Positions 11,713 to 22,094 are shown, counted from the first letter of the stretch. The stretch: DNA of 64,000 bases from Paulinella micropora (GCA_019918135.1 WBZZ01006789.1:1-64000), one strand, 5' to 3'. The notes: a model not told the origin generated them from the letters alone. Translations and numbers: made by a program.

Positions 11713-12703
11713 TGGAGGGGTGCACAAGATGGCACTCCATGGAAAGAGGAGGTGGTTGGGCCTCTCCCCACGAAGGTGACCGCTTGGGGAGGGCGGTCAC
11801 CGGGATATGCGCAACTCTCAACTGGGCATTTACTCGGTAGGGGTTCGGCCAGGCAGGTTGTGGGGTTGTCTGTTGGATTGTTGGTTGGCTCGTTTTTCTT
11901 GGCTGTTGGTTTGGGTCTGGTTTCCTGGTTAGCCCATTTTCGCCGAATTTCCTGCCGAGTAAATGCCTGTGGGCTTCCAGTTCCGGTTTGGTGATCTTGT
12001 TGAGGTGAGCATTCGGAGGAAACAGTACCGAGATGGGTTGAAGATAGGATTCACATTGAGCCGAGATGGGGCTGAGTTGACCTGTTCCAACTCGGCTCCA
12101 TTTCGGCTTCATGTTAATCCTATCTTCACCCTATTTGGGTTTTGTCTCCTCCCTATCTTCGCTTCTTCGGGGTTGCCTAACTGGAACACATGATGAGCGC
12201 ACGTTGGAGAGGGGCTTCAGTCGGTCCCAATGCCTTGCCAGTGCCTTGCTGCGTTGCCGTGCCTTGCCCCATGCATTCACACCCTCCACCGTTGCATTTC
12301 TAACTGAGCAGCTTCGGCTGGGATTACTATACTTGTCTGTAAGACCCTATAGGTACCGCTAGGTTCGCGCCTTCTTTACCCACGTGGGGGAAGTAGTTTC
12401 AGCGGCACGCCGTCCGATCTGGCTCCACTCGGGGACACCCGTACCTCATGATGTGTATTGTTAGGAGCAGCTGAAAACCCATAAGGCATGAGAGTAGAGG
12501 CGTTGGCGATGCAATGGAGAGTGTGTGTAGTGCGTGAGGCAGGTTCTGGCGACGCTGGGGGTGCTGGCGGGCGCCGAAGGGCACGAAGCGACGCGGCAGC
12601 GTCCAGTGACACCGGCGGAAATGCGTGTAGTGTGTGTTGCAGATACCGCCGATGCTATTTGCATGGGCGGGCGCTTTCCTCTGCGTAAAGAGGCGCGGCG
12701 GTG

Positions 12704-15700
12704 ATGGCCAGCGACATTGGCCGTCTACTACTCTCAATGGATTACAAATACGCGAAGCACGGAGCTACCACTGTGGCCCTTATGGGACAAGGTAGAATCG
12801 CCGAAGACCTGCACAATCCCCGTGGGAATGCCTCTTCGACGGGCTCTGGCCCGATGTCCCAGGATGGGAGGATGAGGGCTCGCGTATATGACGGAATTCC
12901 TGAACCACGTGGAGAGGCTATCTTAGCTGCGCCTCATCCTTCCTCCCCAAACCTGGCACACGGGTCGGCGCTTCAACATAAGGCGAGCGGCGCTATGTGG
13001 CAGATGGCACCGCCGCCTCGACGGTACCGGCGGGTAGATCGGTACGACAAGGACGGGCGTAATCTGATTGTCTGGGGGCTCTCAGAACGCGCCAATCTAC
13101 AGGAGATCGCCTCCAAAATGAGCGGTCTTGGTCTGGTGGTCCCGGTAATGGAGTGGCAAGGCCAGCGAATGTCTCGTCACCTGGAGCTGGTCTACGAGGA
13201 CGATGACAGCAGGCAGACGGCGTTGCAGCAACTCAAACATCTCAAATTCTTCGGCAGAGGGGTCAATGTGGCCCTTGGGCGCAGGTTCAGGGACAGGGAA
13301 CGTGTCCGAAGGCTTATTCGCATCCATCTGCGTGGGGAAGCGGCGGTCCGGAAGGAGGAAGCTGCGACGGGATATCGCGTCTTGCCTCTGCATGAAGAAT
13401 GTGTCGATGATGTGCAGGTGGTGTCTTCGGAATTGGCTGCCGATGCACCTAAGTGTGTGTCTGAGTGTGCTGATGTGCATGTGGTGCCCCTGCATTCGGC
13501 GGCCAGTGCAGTGGGGGACCAACCTGCGCAAGCACCTGCAGAAGGGGGCAGCACGAGGGCGGAAGCCAAGCGCGGCCGTCGGGTCCGGAAACGAGCCAAG
13601 AAGCACCGCTCCAAGCAGTTCGATACCGGCTTCAAGCTACTCGTCGCGAGTCACAACTGGCAGGGTAAAACGGGATACGACAACGTAGGCACGGCGGAAT
13701 GGGCATCATTCTACAAGCACGAGGGCTGGCTAGTCATCGGGGCTCAGGAGCACCGCATGGGCAAGAAGCAACTTTCCAAATGCAGCCTGGATGGATTCCG
13801 GATTTTTGGAAAACCTGCGGAGGTCAGCGAGAAAAATCGCTGCAAGGGTGGGGTTCTATTCGCGGTGGCTAACTTCCTTGGTCCGTATTGCAACCTGGTG
13901 TCAGCCCCCGTCGACCACCGGCAGCAAGTGTGGCTGCGTATCGCCTCGGGTGTTACCGGCGCTCAGGATATCTATGTGGGCAACGGCTACTTTCCCCAGG
14001 AAACGCAGGAAGAAGAGTCGTCAGAGGCGTATGCGGCCTGGCAGGCAGCTATAGCTTTTTTTGGAGCCAAAGGTCTTGTGGTCACGGTGGCGGATGCCAA
14101 CGCGAAGCTCGGGCCGGCATGCAGCCGAAAAGAGGAGGGCATCGTCGGTCAGCACGGGGAGGTCGATCATAAGGGAGCACCGGTACGTTCGGAGAACGGC
14201 AAGAGACTCGCGGCTGTCCTCGTCGCTTCGGGACTGCGAAATCTGAGCGGCTTCTCGTGCCCAGTGGAAGGGTCCTACTGGTGGTCCCGGCGTGAGCAGC
14301 GCGGCATGGGCACAGGCAAGCACCTCCTCGATTACATCTGCGCGTCGCCTGGCTTGGCATCTGGAGCAAAGTTCGGAGTATGCGAAGATGATCTTGATAC
14401 GGACCACAAGGCAGTATGGGCCGAACTGACGTGGAGCGGCCAGCGCCGGCCAAAGCGGGCTGCGAAACCTTACAGGTCCTTTCGTGTTGATAAGCTTATT
14501 GGTGCTGGTGTCTCGGGTAATGATCACGCTGCGAAGCAAGCGCTGGATTATCTACGCGACAAGTTCGATGACGTATTCCAGCATTGCCTACAGAAGCTTG
14601 GAGTGCATCAGCTGCCTGAGCTTGACCTATCGGGTGGTGCCGACAGCCAACGGGTGGTAGATGACGTCACCGAGCGAGTGGCGCAGTCCTTCCGAATGGC
14701 GGCGCACCGGGTCCTTGGCTCCAGATGTATACGACCCCGTTTCACCAACAATTGGTTCGACGGGGAGCTAAAGGAGCTCATTCAGCAGCGCCGGGAGGCC
14801 TACGCAGCATACAGGAGGGATGAATCGAATGCGGAAGCCCGTCTGAATTGGCTACGGCTCCGCAAGCAAATTCGGAAGGCAACTCGGGCCAAGAAGTCCG
14901 CCTCCTTCAAGCAAGTGCAGGAAGAAGCGGTCAAATGTCAACGCGAGCAATCCTCAAAGCGCTTTTGGCTACTCGCGAAGCGGCTTGGCGGGGCACGCAG
15001 AACGAAGGTCTCCGCGCCGGTGCAAAGGGAGGATGGCTCACTGGCGTGTACGCTGCCGGAAAAGGTCGCTCGGTGGGAGGAATTTCGGAAAAATTCGGTG
15101 AAGCCACGGGAAAATCCGGCAAGTGCGGCTGTTGTGGTGGAGTGCTGTGCAGAAGCAGGCTCGCTGGAGTGGGAGGAAGCCGAAGCTAAGCGGCAGTTCC
15201 ACTGGAACGATCGCTTCAGAGATGAGGTGGCCCGGGCTATGAAGGAGCACGAAGTAGGTGAAGACACTTGCGAAGAGCTGGACAAGCCGTTCACGCAAGA
15301 GGAGGTCCTTGCAAGGCAACGTGCCCTGAATAACCACAAAGCTTGTGGCGAGGACAAAGTGAAGAACGAGATGCTCAAGTATGGCGGCGCCTACATCAAT
15401 GGCTACTTAACGCAGTACTTCAACTGGATTCGAGAAGCCGAGAGGACTCCAAAAGCTTGGGGCAAGGGAATCATCGTCAATATCCCCAAGGGTGGGGATC
15501 CTACGGATCCTGACAACTGGAGGGATATCTCGATTATTAGTTGCCTTGGTAAGCTGTATCTGTCCTTATTAGCTACTCGTCTAACGCTCTTCGTGGATGG
15601 CCCGGATAAGCTACGTCCAGAGCAGGGAGGCTTCCGCCCGGGGCGTCGCACTACGGATCAGGTCTTTACCCTTTGGCAGAGGTTGAAGGGGCGTCAGCAG

Positions 15701-16723
15701 CAGAAGCGGGAGTCGTATGTTCTGTTCGTCGATCTACGCAAGGCTTTCCCGTCTGTTTGGAGAGATGGTCTATTTGAGAGGCTCTGGAAGCTGGGTGTAA
15801 GGGGCAAGTTCTGGCGCACGCTACGCAGGTGCTACGAGCAGACTTCGTCGCAAGTGCTAGTTGATGGAGCACTCACCCCCGAAGTACTGGAGGGTGTAGG
15901 CGTCCAACAGGGGTCCCCTCTCTCTCCCACACTCTTCAACGTCTTTATGGATGAGCTGTGTGATCGGCTGGCGAGTGCCCTCAAGATCACGGATGTGAAG
16001 CGGCTGAACGACATCAAGGCACTTCTATACGCGGACGACGTGGCCCTCATCGCTCACAGTCGCACCGAGCTCCAGAAGATGGTCAATGTTGTGGCCAAGT
16101 TCGCGGAAGATTACCGGCTGGAAGTCAACTTGAAGGCCGGCAAGACGGAAATCATGCCCATTTACACGTCGAGCAAGGCGAAACGACCAAGTATCAGGGA
16201 GCGAGGTGAGCCCGTGGTGTGGTTTCGCGGCCAGAAGCTTTGTGTCACCAGTCAGTACACGTACCTGGGAGTGGTTATCACCGACGACCTGAAGTGGAAG
16301 GAGCAGGCCCTGCGGGCTACGCGTGTCACTGAAGTCGCCACCGCAGGTTGGTACTCTTTGTGGTGTGCAGGTGAGATACAAGCTAGGTATCGTCTCATGT
16401 GCTGGAATCAACTTGTGGGGGCCAAGCTGAAGTACGCCTTCGATGTCTGGCGTGCCCCCGTATCGCAGCTCACCAAGCTGGAGGCAGCAATGCTGCGCCC
16501 CATGAGGATGATTCTCGGCATCAGCCCTAAGACAAGCAAGTGGATTACGCTCTTTCTGGCGCGCTCTTTGAGTGCGGAGCGTTTGCGGCGGGCGGCGCAA
16601 CTGAAGTTCTATGGACGGCTGCGTGTTCTACCGGAGAAGCGATTTCCTGTCATCGCATCTCAAGTCAAATCCGACTGGACTGCGGAGGCCGAAGGCGCTA
16701 TCAGGGACTCAATGGATCTATAA
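12704..16723 (+). CDS. LINE polyprotein: RNA-binding-like, APE endonuclease and reverse transcriptase
   Basis: Main frame of the plus LINE, 1,339 codons from the ATG at 12,704 (a GTG lies just before it). Residues about 110-215 contain NLIVWGLSE and a following basic stretch, resembling the RRM-like part of LINE ORF1 proteins. Residues about 315-590 are an endonuclease/exonuclease/phosphatase fold: Asn in ASHNWQG (about 318), Glu in GAQEHR (about 349) and the DTDHKAV motif (about 565-571), which supplies the catalytic Asp-His. This enzyme nicks the target DNA. Residues about 890-1200 are a reverse transcriptase, with FVDLRKAF (catalytic Asp about 1010), QQGSPLSPTLFN and the YADD box (about 1109-1112). 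The fused ORF1-like part is unusual, since many LINEs encode it separately. The frame ends at a TAA, although sequence of LINE C-terminal type continues beyond it. Confidence 0.9.
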   Translation: MASDIGRLLLSMDYKYAKHGATTVALMGQGRIAEDLHNPRGNASSTGSGPMSQDGRMRARVYDGIPEPRGEAILAAPHPSSPNLAHGSALQHKASGAMWQMAPPPRRYRRVDRYDKDGRNLIVWGLSERANLQEIASKMSGLGLVVPVMEWQGQRMSRHLELVYEDDDSRQTALQQLKHLKFFGRGVNVALGRRFRDRERVRRLIRIHLRGEAAVRKEEAATGYRVLPLHEECVDDVQVVSSELAADAPKCVSECADVHVVPLHSAASAVGDQPAQAPAEGGSTRAEAKRGRRVRKRAKKHRSKQFDTGFKLLVASHNWQGKTGYDNVGTAEWASFYKHEGWLVIGAQEHRMGKKQLSKCSLDGFRIFGKPAEVSEKNRCKGGVLFAVANFLGPYCNLVSAPVDHRQQVWLRIASGVTGAQDIYVGNGYFPQETQEEESSEAYAAWQAAIAFFGAKGLVVTVADANAKLGPACSRKEEGIVGQHGEVDHKGAPVRSENGKRLAAVLVASGLRNLSGFSCPVEGSYWWSRREQRGMGTGKHLLDYICASPGLASGAKFGVCEDDLDTDHKAVWAELTWSGQRRPKRAAKPYRSFRVDKLIGAGVSGNDHAAKQALDYLRDKFDDVFQHCLQKLGVHQLPELDLSGGADSQRVVDDVTERVAQSFRMAAHRVLGSRCIRPRFTNNWFDGELKELIQQRREAYAAYRRDESNAEARLNWLRLRKQIRKATRAKKSASFKQVQEEAVKCQREQSSKRFWLLAKRLGGARRTKVSAPVQREDGSLACTLPEKVARWEEFRKNSVKPRENPASAAVVVECCAEAGSLEWEEAEAKRQFHWNDRFRDEVARAMKEHEVGEDTCEELDKPFTQEEVLARQRALNNHKACGEDKVKNEMLKYGGAYINGYLTQYFNWIREAERTPKAWGKGIIVNIPKGGDPTDPDNWRDISIISCLGKLYLSLLATRLTLFVDGPDKLRPEQGGFRPGRRTTDQVFTLWQRLKGRQQQKRESYVLFVDLRKAFPSVWRDGLFERLWKLGVRGKFWRTLRRCYEQTSSQVLVDGALTPEVLEGVGVQQGSPLSPTLFNVFMDELCDRLASALKITDVKRLNDIKALLYADDVALIAHSRTELQKMVNVVAKFAEDYRLEVNLKAGKTEIMPIYTSSKAKRPSIRERGEPVVWFRGQKLCVTSQYTYLGVVITDDLKWKEQALRATRVTEVATAGWYSLWCAGEIQARYRLMCWNQLVGAKLKYAFDVWRAPVSQLTKLEAAMLRPMRMILGISPKTSKWITLFLARSLSAERLRRAAQLKFYGRLRVLPEKRFPVIASQVKSDWTAEAEGAIRDSMDL

Positions 16724-17125
16724 CAAGGGCTTCAGGAGCTCCTAAATAGCTCAGAGAAGGACCTCGAGGGTTGGAGTTCGACTGTGGACAAGTGGGCCCT
16801 TCAGCAGGACGTCAAGATGGTGCAGCAACTGATGTGGGACAAGCGAGAGGCAGGCAGCGATCTTACTGATGGCCTGCGAGTCATCCTAAGACAAGTCTTT
16901 GGAACTAAGGAGTTCCCAAGATGGGTAGCCCTTGATGATGCGCATTATAATCTGCTTCGGAAAAGGTTGCTCAGCTGCAACAACCGCCTTCGGTTGTACC
17001 GCAGCAAGTTGGTCAGTGGCATGTCCCCTCGCTGCTTCTGTTGTCATGATGATGTCAATGAGTCCCTTGCGCACTTCTTTGGGATTGCCCCATGCATGAG
17101 GCGAGACGTAAGCAGCTGTTGCTGA
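16724..17125 (+). pseudogene. LINE C-terminal piece with zinc-knuckle-like motif, beyond an in-frame TAA
   Basis: After the TAA at 16,721-16,723 the same frame stays open for about 133 codons. It carries a Cys-rich motif, CFCCHDDVNESLAHFFGIAP then Cys, a C-x2-C...H...C pattern like the knuckle that follows the RT in many LINEs. A switch to the next frame near 17,095 would give the basic, Leu-rich stretch usual after this motif, so a frameshift probably lies there. Both LINE copies share the TAA and this arrangement (mirror piece at 1,742-2,083 minus). Either the source element already lacked this tail, or the tail is reached by read-through or an unusual code. Confidence 0.55.
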
Positions 17126-17296
17126 GTATGCAAAGGCTCGGTGGCATGGCTGTGGGGGGTGCTGAGGGGGATGGAGGGAGGAGGGTGGTGAGGTCGTAGG
17201 CGGTGAGGTTGTGGTGGAGGATGTGTTGCTTGGGCGGGAGCGGGAGGGCTCTGTGCGGCAGGGTTGGGATGATATGTCGCCTGTGGACAATCACGA

Positions 17297-17812
17297 TTGT
17301 TTTGTAAGCTTTTTCAGGGGAAGTCGCGCTTCCGCAGTAACTTTAGGCTTGCTGCGTTGTTAGGGGTTACAGCGTTGCGTCCCCCTCCAAAGTTGGATGT
17401 GTTGTTTGGATCATATGTGTCTGAGTGTTGGTCTGCTAGGGAGGGTAAAAGGGAGGAGCTTGGGGTGGAGGATGGGGGCGAGGAGGTGATTGACCTCACT
17501 GAGGTTCCATCAGCTTCTGTCCCACCCTCTCCCCCAAGTGACGTTGATGTTGCGCGGCGCGGCCGTCCGCGCAGTGTGGACGTCCTGGCTAGAGAGAGGG
17601 GTTCGGGAGCGCAGCGTAGTGTCTCCGAGTTCTTCTCTTCAGCTAACACCCTCGCATCTAGCTCTTCATGCACTTCACAGCCCCCATCTGCCCCTGCTGT
17701 TGCTGTTGCTGCTATGTCTGTTTGGTGTTCTGACAATGCGTTGGGATCGGCTGACCCCGGTGACCCAATGGAGGCACATGTCCAGGATCTGGATCTGATG
17801 CTAATAATATAG
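17297..17812 (+). pseudogene. Possible far C-terminal LINE piece, acidic/Ser-rich
   Basis: An open frame of 171 codons in the same phase as the main LINE frame but separated by several TGA codons. It has no early ATG. It begins with a hydrophobic helix-like part (RLAALLGVTALR, LDVLFGSYV) and continues through GEEVIDLTEVPSAS, which resembles a SUMO-interacting motif by eye, into a Ser/Pro/Ala-rich tail. The minus LINE has the matching region at 1,062-1,570, split by a one-base difference in a C run near 1,393. It may be a real tail of an ancestral ORF or merely an open stretch of the 3' region. Confidence 0.35.
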
Positions 17813-17824
17813 TCTGAGGAAGCC

Positions 17825-17869
<45 letters not shown>

Positions 17870-17882
17870 TATTATTATTATT
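17825..17882. repeat. (TTA)n tail of the plus LINE
   Basis: A trinucleotide tract with one ACT interruption, directly after the LINE 3' end. Confidence 0.95.
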
Positions 17883-18042
17883 GGCTGATTGGTATAAAGC
17901 TCCTAGAGTAATGTTCTATGCCGTCACTTCCTTTATTCCACCGATTGGTGCGGAGACTTTCCTTATGAAATGGAGGACTGGATGCACATGGCCTTTTGGC
18001 TCAGCAATTGGCAGACGATACATACACATACACATACATACA

Positions 18043-18081
<39 letters not shown>
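18043..18081. repeat. (TTA)n microsatellite
   Basis: A tract leading into the SINE at 18,082. The ~160 bp between the LINE tail and this tract shows no gene. Confidence 0.94.
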
Positions 18082-18347
18082 GGACACCGTGATAGCCCAG
18101 TGGTCAAGTTCTACCATCTGGGCCCTGTCGCCAGTTCGATTCCCGTCGGTGCCACCAGTATTTTCATTGAACATACCGCTCCGTCTGGACCAGTATTTTC
18201 ATTGAACATACCGGTCCGTCTGGAAGTGTTGGAACTGCCCTTGCGGGGGTGTCATTAGAGCCTATCGTCAATTCTTCGTACTCCCCTCACGGGTGAGACG
18301 ATGGAGGCGCATGTGCAGATTTGCATCAGCCATTGACAGAGAAGCAC

Positions 18348-18349
<2 letters not shown>
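18082..18349 (+). mobile_element. tRNA-derived SINE, plus strand, full length
   Basis: A full-length family member with the tRNA-like head, two 37-bp units and the body. It ends in (TTA)n at 18,350-18,390. Confidence 0.9.
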
Positions 18350-18389
<40 letters not shown>

Positions 18390-18390
18390 C

Positions 18391-20227
18391 ATTACCGCAC
18401 GATCATGCGCATGCATGCATGCATAAATGCGTATACATTTAATTGATTCATGCAGGCATTAAAGCATAAATGCATACTGAACGATGCATACATATGTTTG
18501 TGCACGCATGCATGCAATCCATTAGAGCATACATTCATACCATGCAGGCACACAGTTATCATTTTCTTTTGGAAGGCAGTCTCGCATGCATGCGGGTAGC
18601 ATCTTGGCAGTCATGAAACTGTTTATCTATCTATGAGGCACCATATTCAGTGCTCAAAGGGACCCGATGCCTGTTATCTAGCCATTTATCTATCTTTATA
18701 CCTATTTATCGATTTCTTAGGTATTTGGACAGGCAGATACCAGACCCACCCATCGAACACTACTTCTGGATAGACAATTGGTCCTTACTTGTATACATCT
18801 TGTATTTGTCAAGCTATCTATTTGCTTGTATCGACGTCTGTCTATCTATCTTTCAACACATGCATGCATGTTATACATATGCGTATATATATGATACATG
18901 GTATTTCTTTGTAAAAAATCTACATATATGGTATGCCTACTGGCCACCTACACTGCACAACCGCTCTGTAAGAACAATCACTCAGGACTGAAATGAAATA
19001 CGTGAAGTGATGATCACGATAATTAAGATCTGTCCTGGGCACTGTGAGTGTACGTGGGAGAGAGAAAGAGAGAAAAGAGAGAGGAGAAAAGAATATTTGT
19101 GTAAGAGAAATACTAAGTATATACTCTTATGTCTCGTCTCTCCTGCATGGACAGGCAGGACATGTATCAAGTAGATCCTCTGGACGATGTAACAGGTTCG
19201 CTTCCCTTCATCTCTCTCTCTCTCTCTCTCTCCCTTTCTCCCTCTCTTGTAAGCCAAATTTAAACAAAAGATTCTACCTCTCTCTTTTTCTTGTTGTTCT
19301 TGTTGTCGTTGTTTTTATTCTGTGTGTTTATTCTGATGTATTTGCTGCCGATGCTGCTGCTGAGCTGTGGTTCTTATTTATGTGGTTTTGCTCAATCTCT
19401 TCTCCTCTTTCCTTCTCGTTGTATTTTCCTCTTCCTGTCATCCCCTTCCTTTCCTTTCATTTCATTTCTTCTTCTTCTTCTGCTTCTTCTCCTCCTCCTC
19501 CTCCTCCTTCTCCTTCTTGTGTTCTCCTATTTCTGTCTTCGCTTCCTTCTCCTCCTCCTTCTTCTCCTTCTTATTATTTATTTTATTTATGTTACTTTCG
19601 TCATAGATATTTATATAATATACGTGTGTGGTAGGTCCCGTCGAGCTTGCGCTGGGTGGTGAGGTCACCATGTGGGGAGAACAGGTATATACGCATGAAT
19701 TAATATATATGTTTCAAATTTAAGCTTTGTATGAATCCGCAGTACGCACATATACACATATACATGCGCATACATGCGCATGCTTGCACTTCGAGATTCA
19801 GGTCGACAAATATGCAGACATATATATGAATTGCATGTGCACATACGCTTTGCAGGTAGATGACGGTGTCTTGGATGAACGGATATGGCCACGTGCTTCT
19901 GCAGTCGCGGAGCGGTCCACCACTGTCTGATTTCTTCCTTTCTTCCTTTCTTCCTTTCTTCCTCTCTTTCTATCTTGCTGTCCGATGTCAGCCTCCTCCT
20001 TTGGCTCGTTTTCCAACATGGCCTTTTGATCACTGTGATCATGATGACATACATAATTTTCAGTACCGGGTGGCTGAAGTGCAAACTGCAGTTTGAGCCA
20101 TATTATTCTTAATGCATATATTAAGACTCAACGTCAATATCAATACACGACAATCCTCAAAAATATGCACTAATACATATCAATACTCAGAATGCAAGCA
20201 TTCGTTGAGGGCATCCTCGGAAACGTC
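18391..20227. other. Low-complexity intergenic DNA, no gene seen
   Basis: It holds CATGCATG-rich stretches (18,400-18,600), purine-rich GAGA patches (19,055-19,095), a (TC)n patch (19,210-19,245) and pyrimidine-rich (TTC/TCC)n at 19,465-19,570. Open frames such as 19,044-19,634 translate these repeats and have no recognisable domain. Confidence 0.6.
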
Positions 20228-20327
20228 AAAGTTCATATTTTCTAGTCGTCACAAACTAGGATACCCTCGTGACGTGTCGAAAATCATATTGGGTTTACTG
20301 ACAAGGTAGGGATGGATAGATATAGAT
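20228..20327. repeat. ~100-bp direct repeat, first copy, with (GATA)n
   Basis: Starting at AAAGTTCATATTTTCTAGTC, this block is identical to 21,183-21,282, 955 bp downstream. Each copy runs directly into a GATA microsatellite, so the pair looks like a segmental tandem duplication. Confidence 0.9.
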
Positions 20328-20375
<48 letters not shown>

Positions 20376-20401
20376 AGATACATAGATAAAGATAGATAGA
20401 T

Positions 20402-20460
<59 letters not shown>

Positions 20461-20489
20461 TAGATAGATAGATAGATAGATAGATAGAT
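20312..20489. repeat. (GATA)n microsatellite
   Basis: A tetranucleotide tract with occasional AAAGATA variants. Poly-YLSI frames on the minus strand are repeat artefacts. Confidence 0.96.
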
Positions 20490-20851
20490 GAGATGTCGCA
20501 AAGGAATGTAGTCCTTGCAAAGGAACGCAGTTTCACATCAAACAATAATTTGTGTACTGTGCATGTGTCCGGGATGGGAATCACGGGTAGACTGTGTTCT
20601 GGAAAAAGAAGAGGAGGAAGGACGTTGAAGAAAAAGGCAATCTAGGAATGGAGAGTGGGAGGATAAGGAAGAAGAGAAAGAAAAGGAAGCCGTTAGTCCA
20701 AGTGTTTTGAGCACCGTAAGCTTGCGCAAGCTACACTGATGACATTGTATGAGGCCTAAACCCCCGCAGGGACCTAGCCCGGGCTATGCAACACTGGACG
20801 GCTATGATGGAATGCAGTCACCAATACGGACTATAGGAAGATTAGTCTAAT

Positions 20852-21183
20852 TTTTGACTGCACAGGAGCGATAAATCGCAAAAGAGCAACGAGCTACGCA
20901 GGAGGATAGCTTGAAGCAAAGGGATTTGGATTGGGGATGGGAAAAACCCAAGGCGCGGAAACATCGATGAACAGAGAACGATACCATGCCGCGAGCCCCG
21001 CATTCGATTGGTCGAAGGTGGCAGGTCCATCCGTTGTCCTCGATTTGAGATTTGAGCTCGTTGTATCGGTTGGTCTTGTAGGCTCGTGCGTCAAGAATGT
21101 TTTCCTCGACCGGGCACGTTAGCTCGATCAGAATAAATATCTTGGTAGACAGTGATCAGACAACGATATCGGGGCGGAGGTGA
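20852..21183 (-). pseudogene. Retroelement restriction-like endonuclease remnant
   Basis: Read on the minus strand from 21,183, the sequence gives HLRPDIVV, then one in-frame TGA, then an open stretch with FILIELTCPVEENILDARAY, KTNRYNEL, NGWTCHLRPIECGARG and ALGFS, closing near 20,852. The RPD...(x)n...ELT...K order is that of the PD-(D/E)XK restriction-like endonuclease following the reverse transcriptase in some non-LTR elements, where the residue at the TGA is commonly Trp. No reverse transcriptase is visible beside it, so it is a decayed fragment. It ends upstream exactly at the 955-bp-spaced direct repeat. Confidence 0.55.
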
Positions 21184-21276
21184 AAGTTCATATTTTCTAG
21201 TCGTCACAAACTAGGATACCCTCGTGACGTGTCGAAAATCATATTGGGTTTACTGACAAGGTAGGGATGGATAGAT

Positions 21277-21282
<6 letters not shown>
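21183..21282. repeat. ~100-bp direct repeat, second copy
   Basis: Identical to 20,228-20,327 and again followed by a GATA tract. Confidence 0.9.
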
Positions 21283-21336
<54 letters not shown>

Positions 21337-21417
21337 AGATAGATAGATAAAGATAGATAGATAAAGATAGATATATAAAGATAGATAGATAGATAGATAG
21401 ATAGGTAGGCAGATATG

Positions 21418-21451
<34 letters not shown>

Positions 21452-21456
21452 CATAT

Positions 21457-21487
<31 letters not shown>

Positions 21488-21611
21488 CATAGATAGATAC
21501 ATAGATAGATACATAGATAGATACATAGATAGATACATAGATAGATACATAGATAGATAGATAGATAGATAGATTGATTGATTGATTGATTGATTGATAG
21601 ATTGATTGATT

Positions 21612-21667
<56 letters not shown>

Positions 21668-21668
21668 C
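21267..21668. repeat. Long (GATA)n microsatellite with GATT and GATACATA variants
   Basis: About 400 bp of tetranucleotide repeat with higher-order variants: GATACATA at 21,484-21,555 and GATT at 21,572-21,612. A CATACATG-rich patch continues to about 21,770. Confidence 0.96.
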
Positions 21669-21769
21669 TGACATACTTACATGCATACATGCATACATAC
21701 ATACATACTACATACATGCATACACATATACATACAGACATACATAACATGACATACATAACATACATA

Positions 21770-22024
21770 CATGAGATGATGGGAATCTGTTGCTCTCTAT
21801 GCAATCAGCTTGTGGAGCAGCCAAAGCACAACTTCGATCAGGTACTGTCAAACAACTAATTGGTTGGTTGATTTATTGGGTTGATTGGATAAATAGTCCT
21901 CCACAAGCTCTTTGATTTGGACAGTAAGTAGAAGCTGAAGGATAGGCAGCAGGAGGTAGATGATAGCTAAGCAGGTATTGTAGCCTGTTGAGACCTGAAG
22001 CAGCAACGACTCCATTCCTTACCA
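21770..22024. other. Short unique spacer, no gene seen
   Basis: About 250 bp of unique sequence between tetranucleotide tracts. No frame with a recognisable motif. Confidence 0.5.
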
Positions 22025-22093
<69 letters not shown>

Positions 22094-22094
22094 C
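22025..22094. repeat. (TATC)n microsatellite
   Basis: A pure tetranucleotide tract of about 17 units. Confidence 0.97.

Larger units (their letters stand above)
11712..17824 (+). mobile_element. Full-length LINE, plus strand (copy B)
   Basis: A non-LTR retrotransposon of about 6.1 kb with a ~0.99-kb leader, a 1,340-codon main frame, C-terminal pieces downstream of its stop, and a 3' end on (TTA)n. It is nearly identical to the minus copy at 1,050-7,154, together forming an inverted pair about 4.6 kb apart. The domain order (RNA-binding-like N-terminus, APE-type endonuclease, reverse transcriptase, C-terminal zinc-knuckle-like motif) fits APE-bearing LINE clades. The clade was not assigned. 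(TTA)n at both ends, repeated for the other copies, suggests insertion into (TTA)n microsatellites. Confidence 0.92.

Noticed and set aside
11752-12688. Short frames in the LINE leader (for example 11,963-12,193 and 12,488-12,688)
   Set aside because: No recognisable motif, and not clearly preserved between the three copies. Treated as untranslated leader.
1-18390. LTR retrotransposon
   Set aside because: No long terminal repeats, primer-binding site, gag, protease or integrase. The enzyme order is that of an APE-type LINE.
21204-21804. Long minus-strand frames through the GATA tract
   Set aside because: The same microsatellite effect. Only the retroelement relic at 20,852-21,183 has a recognisable motif.
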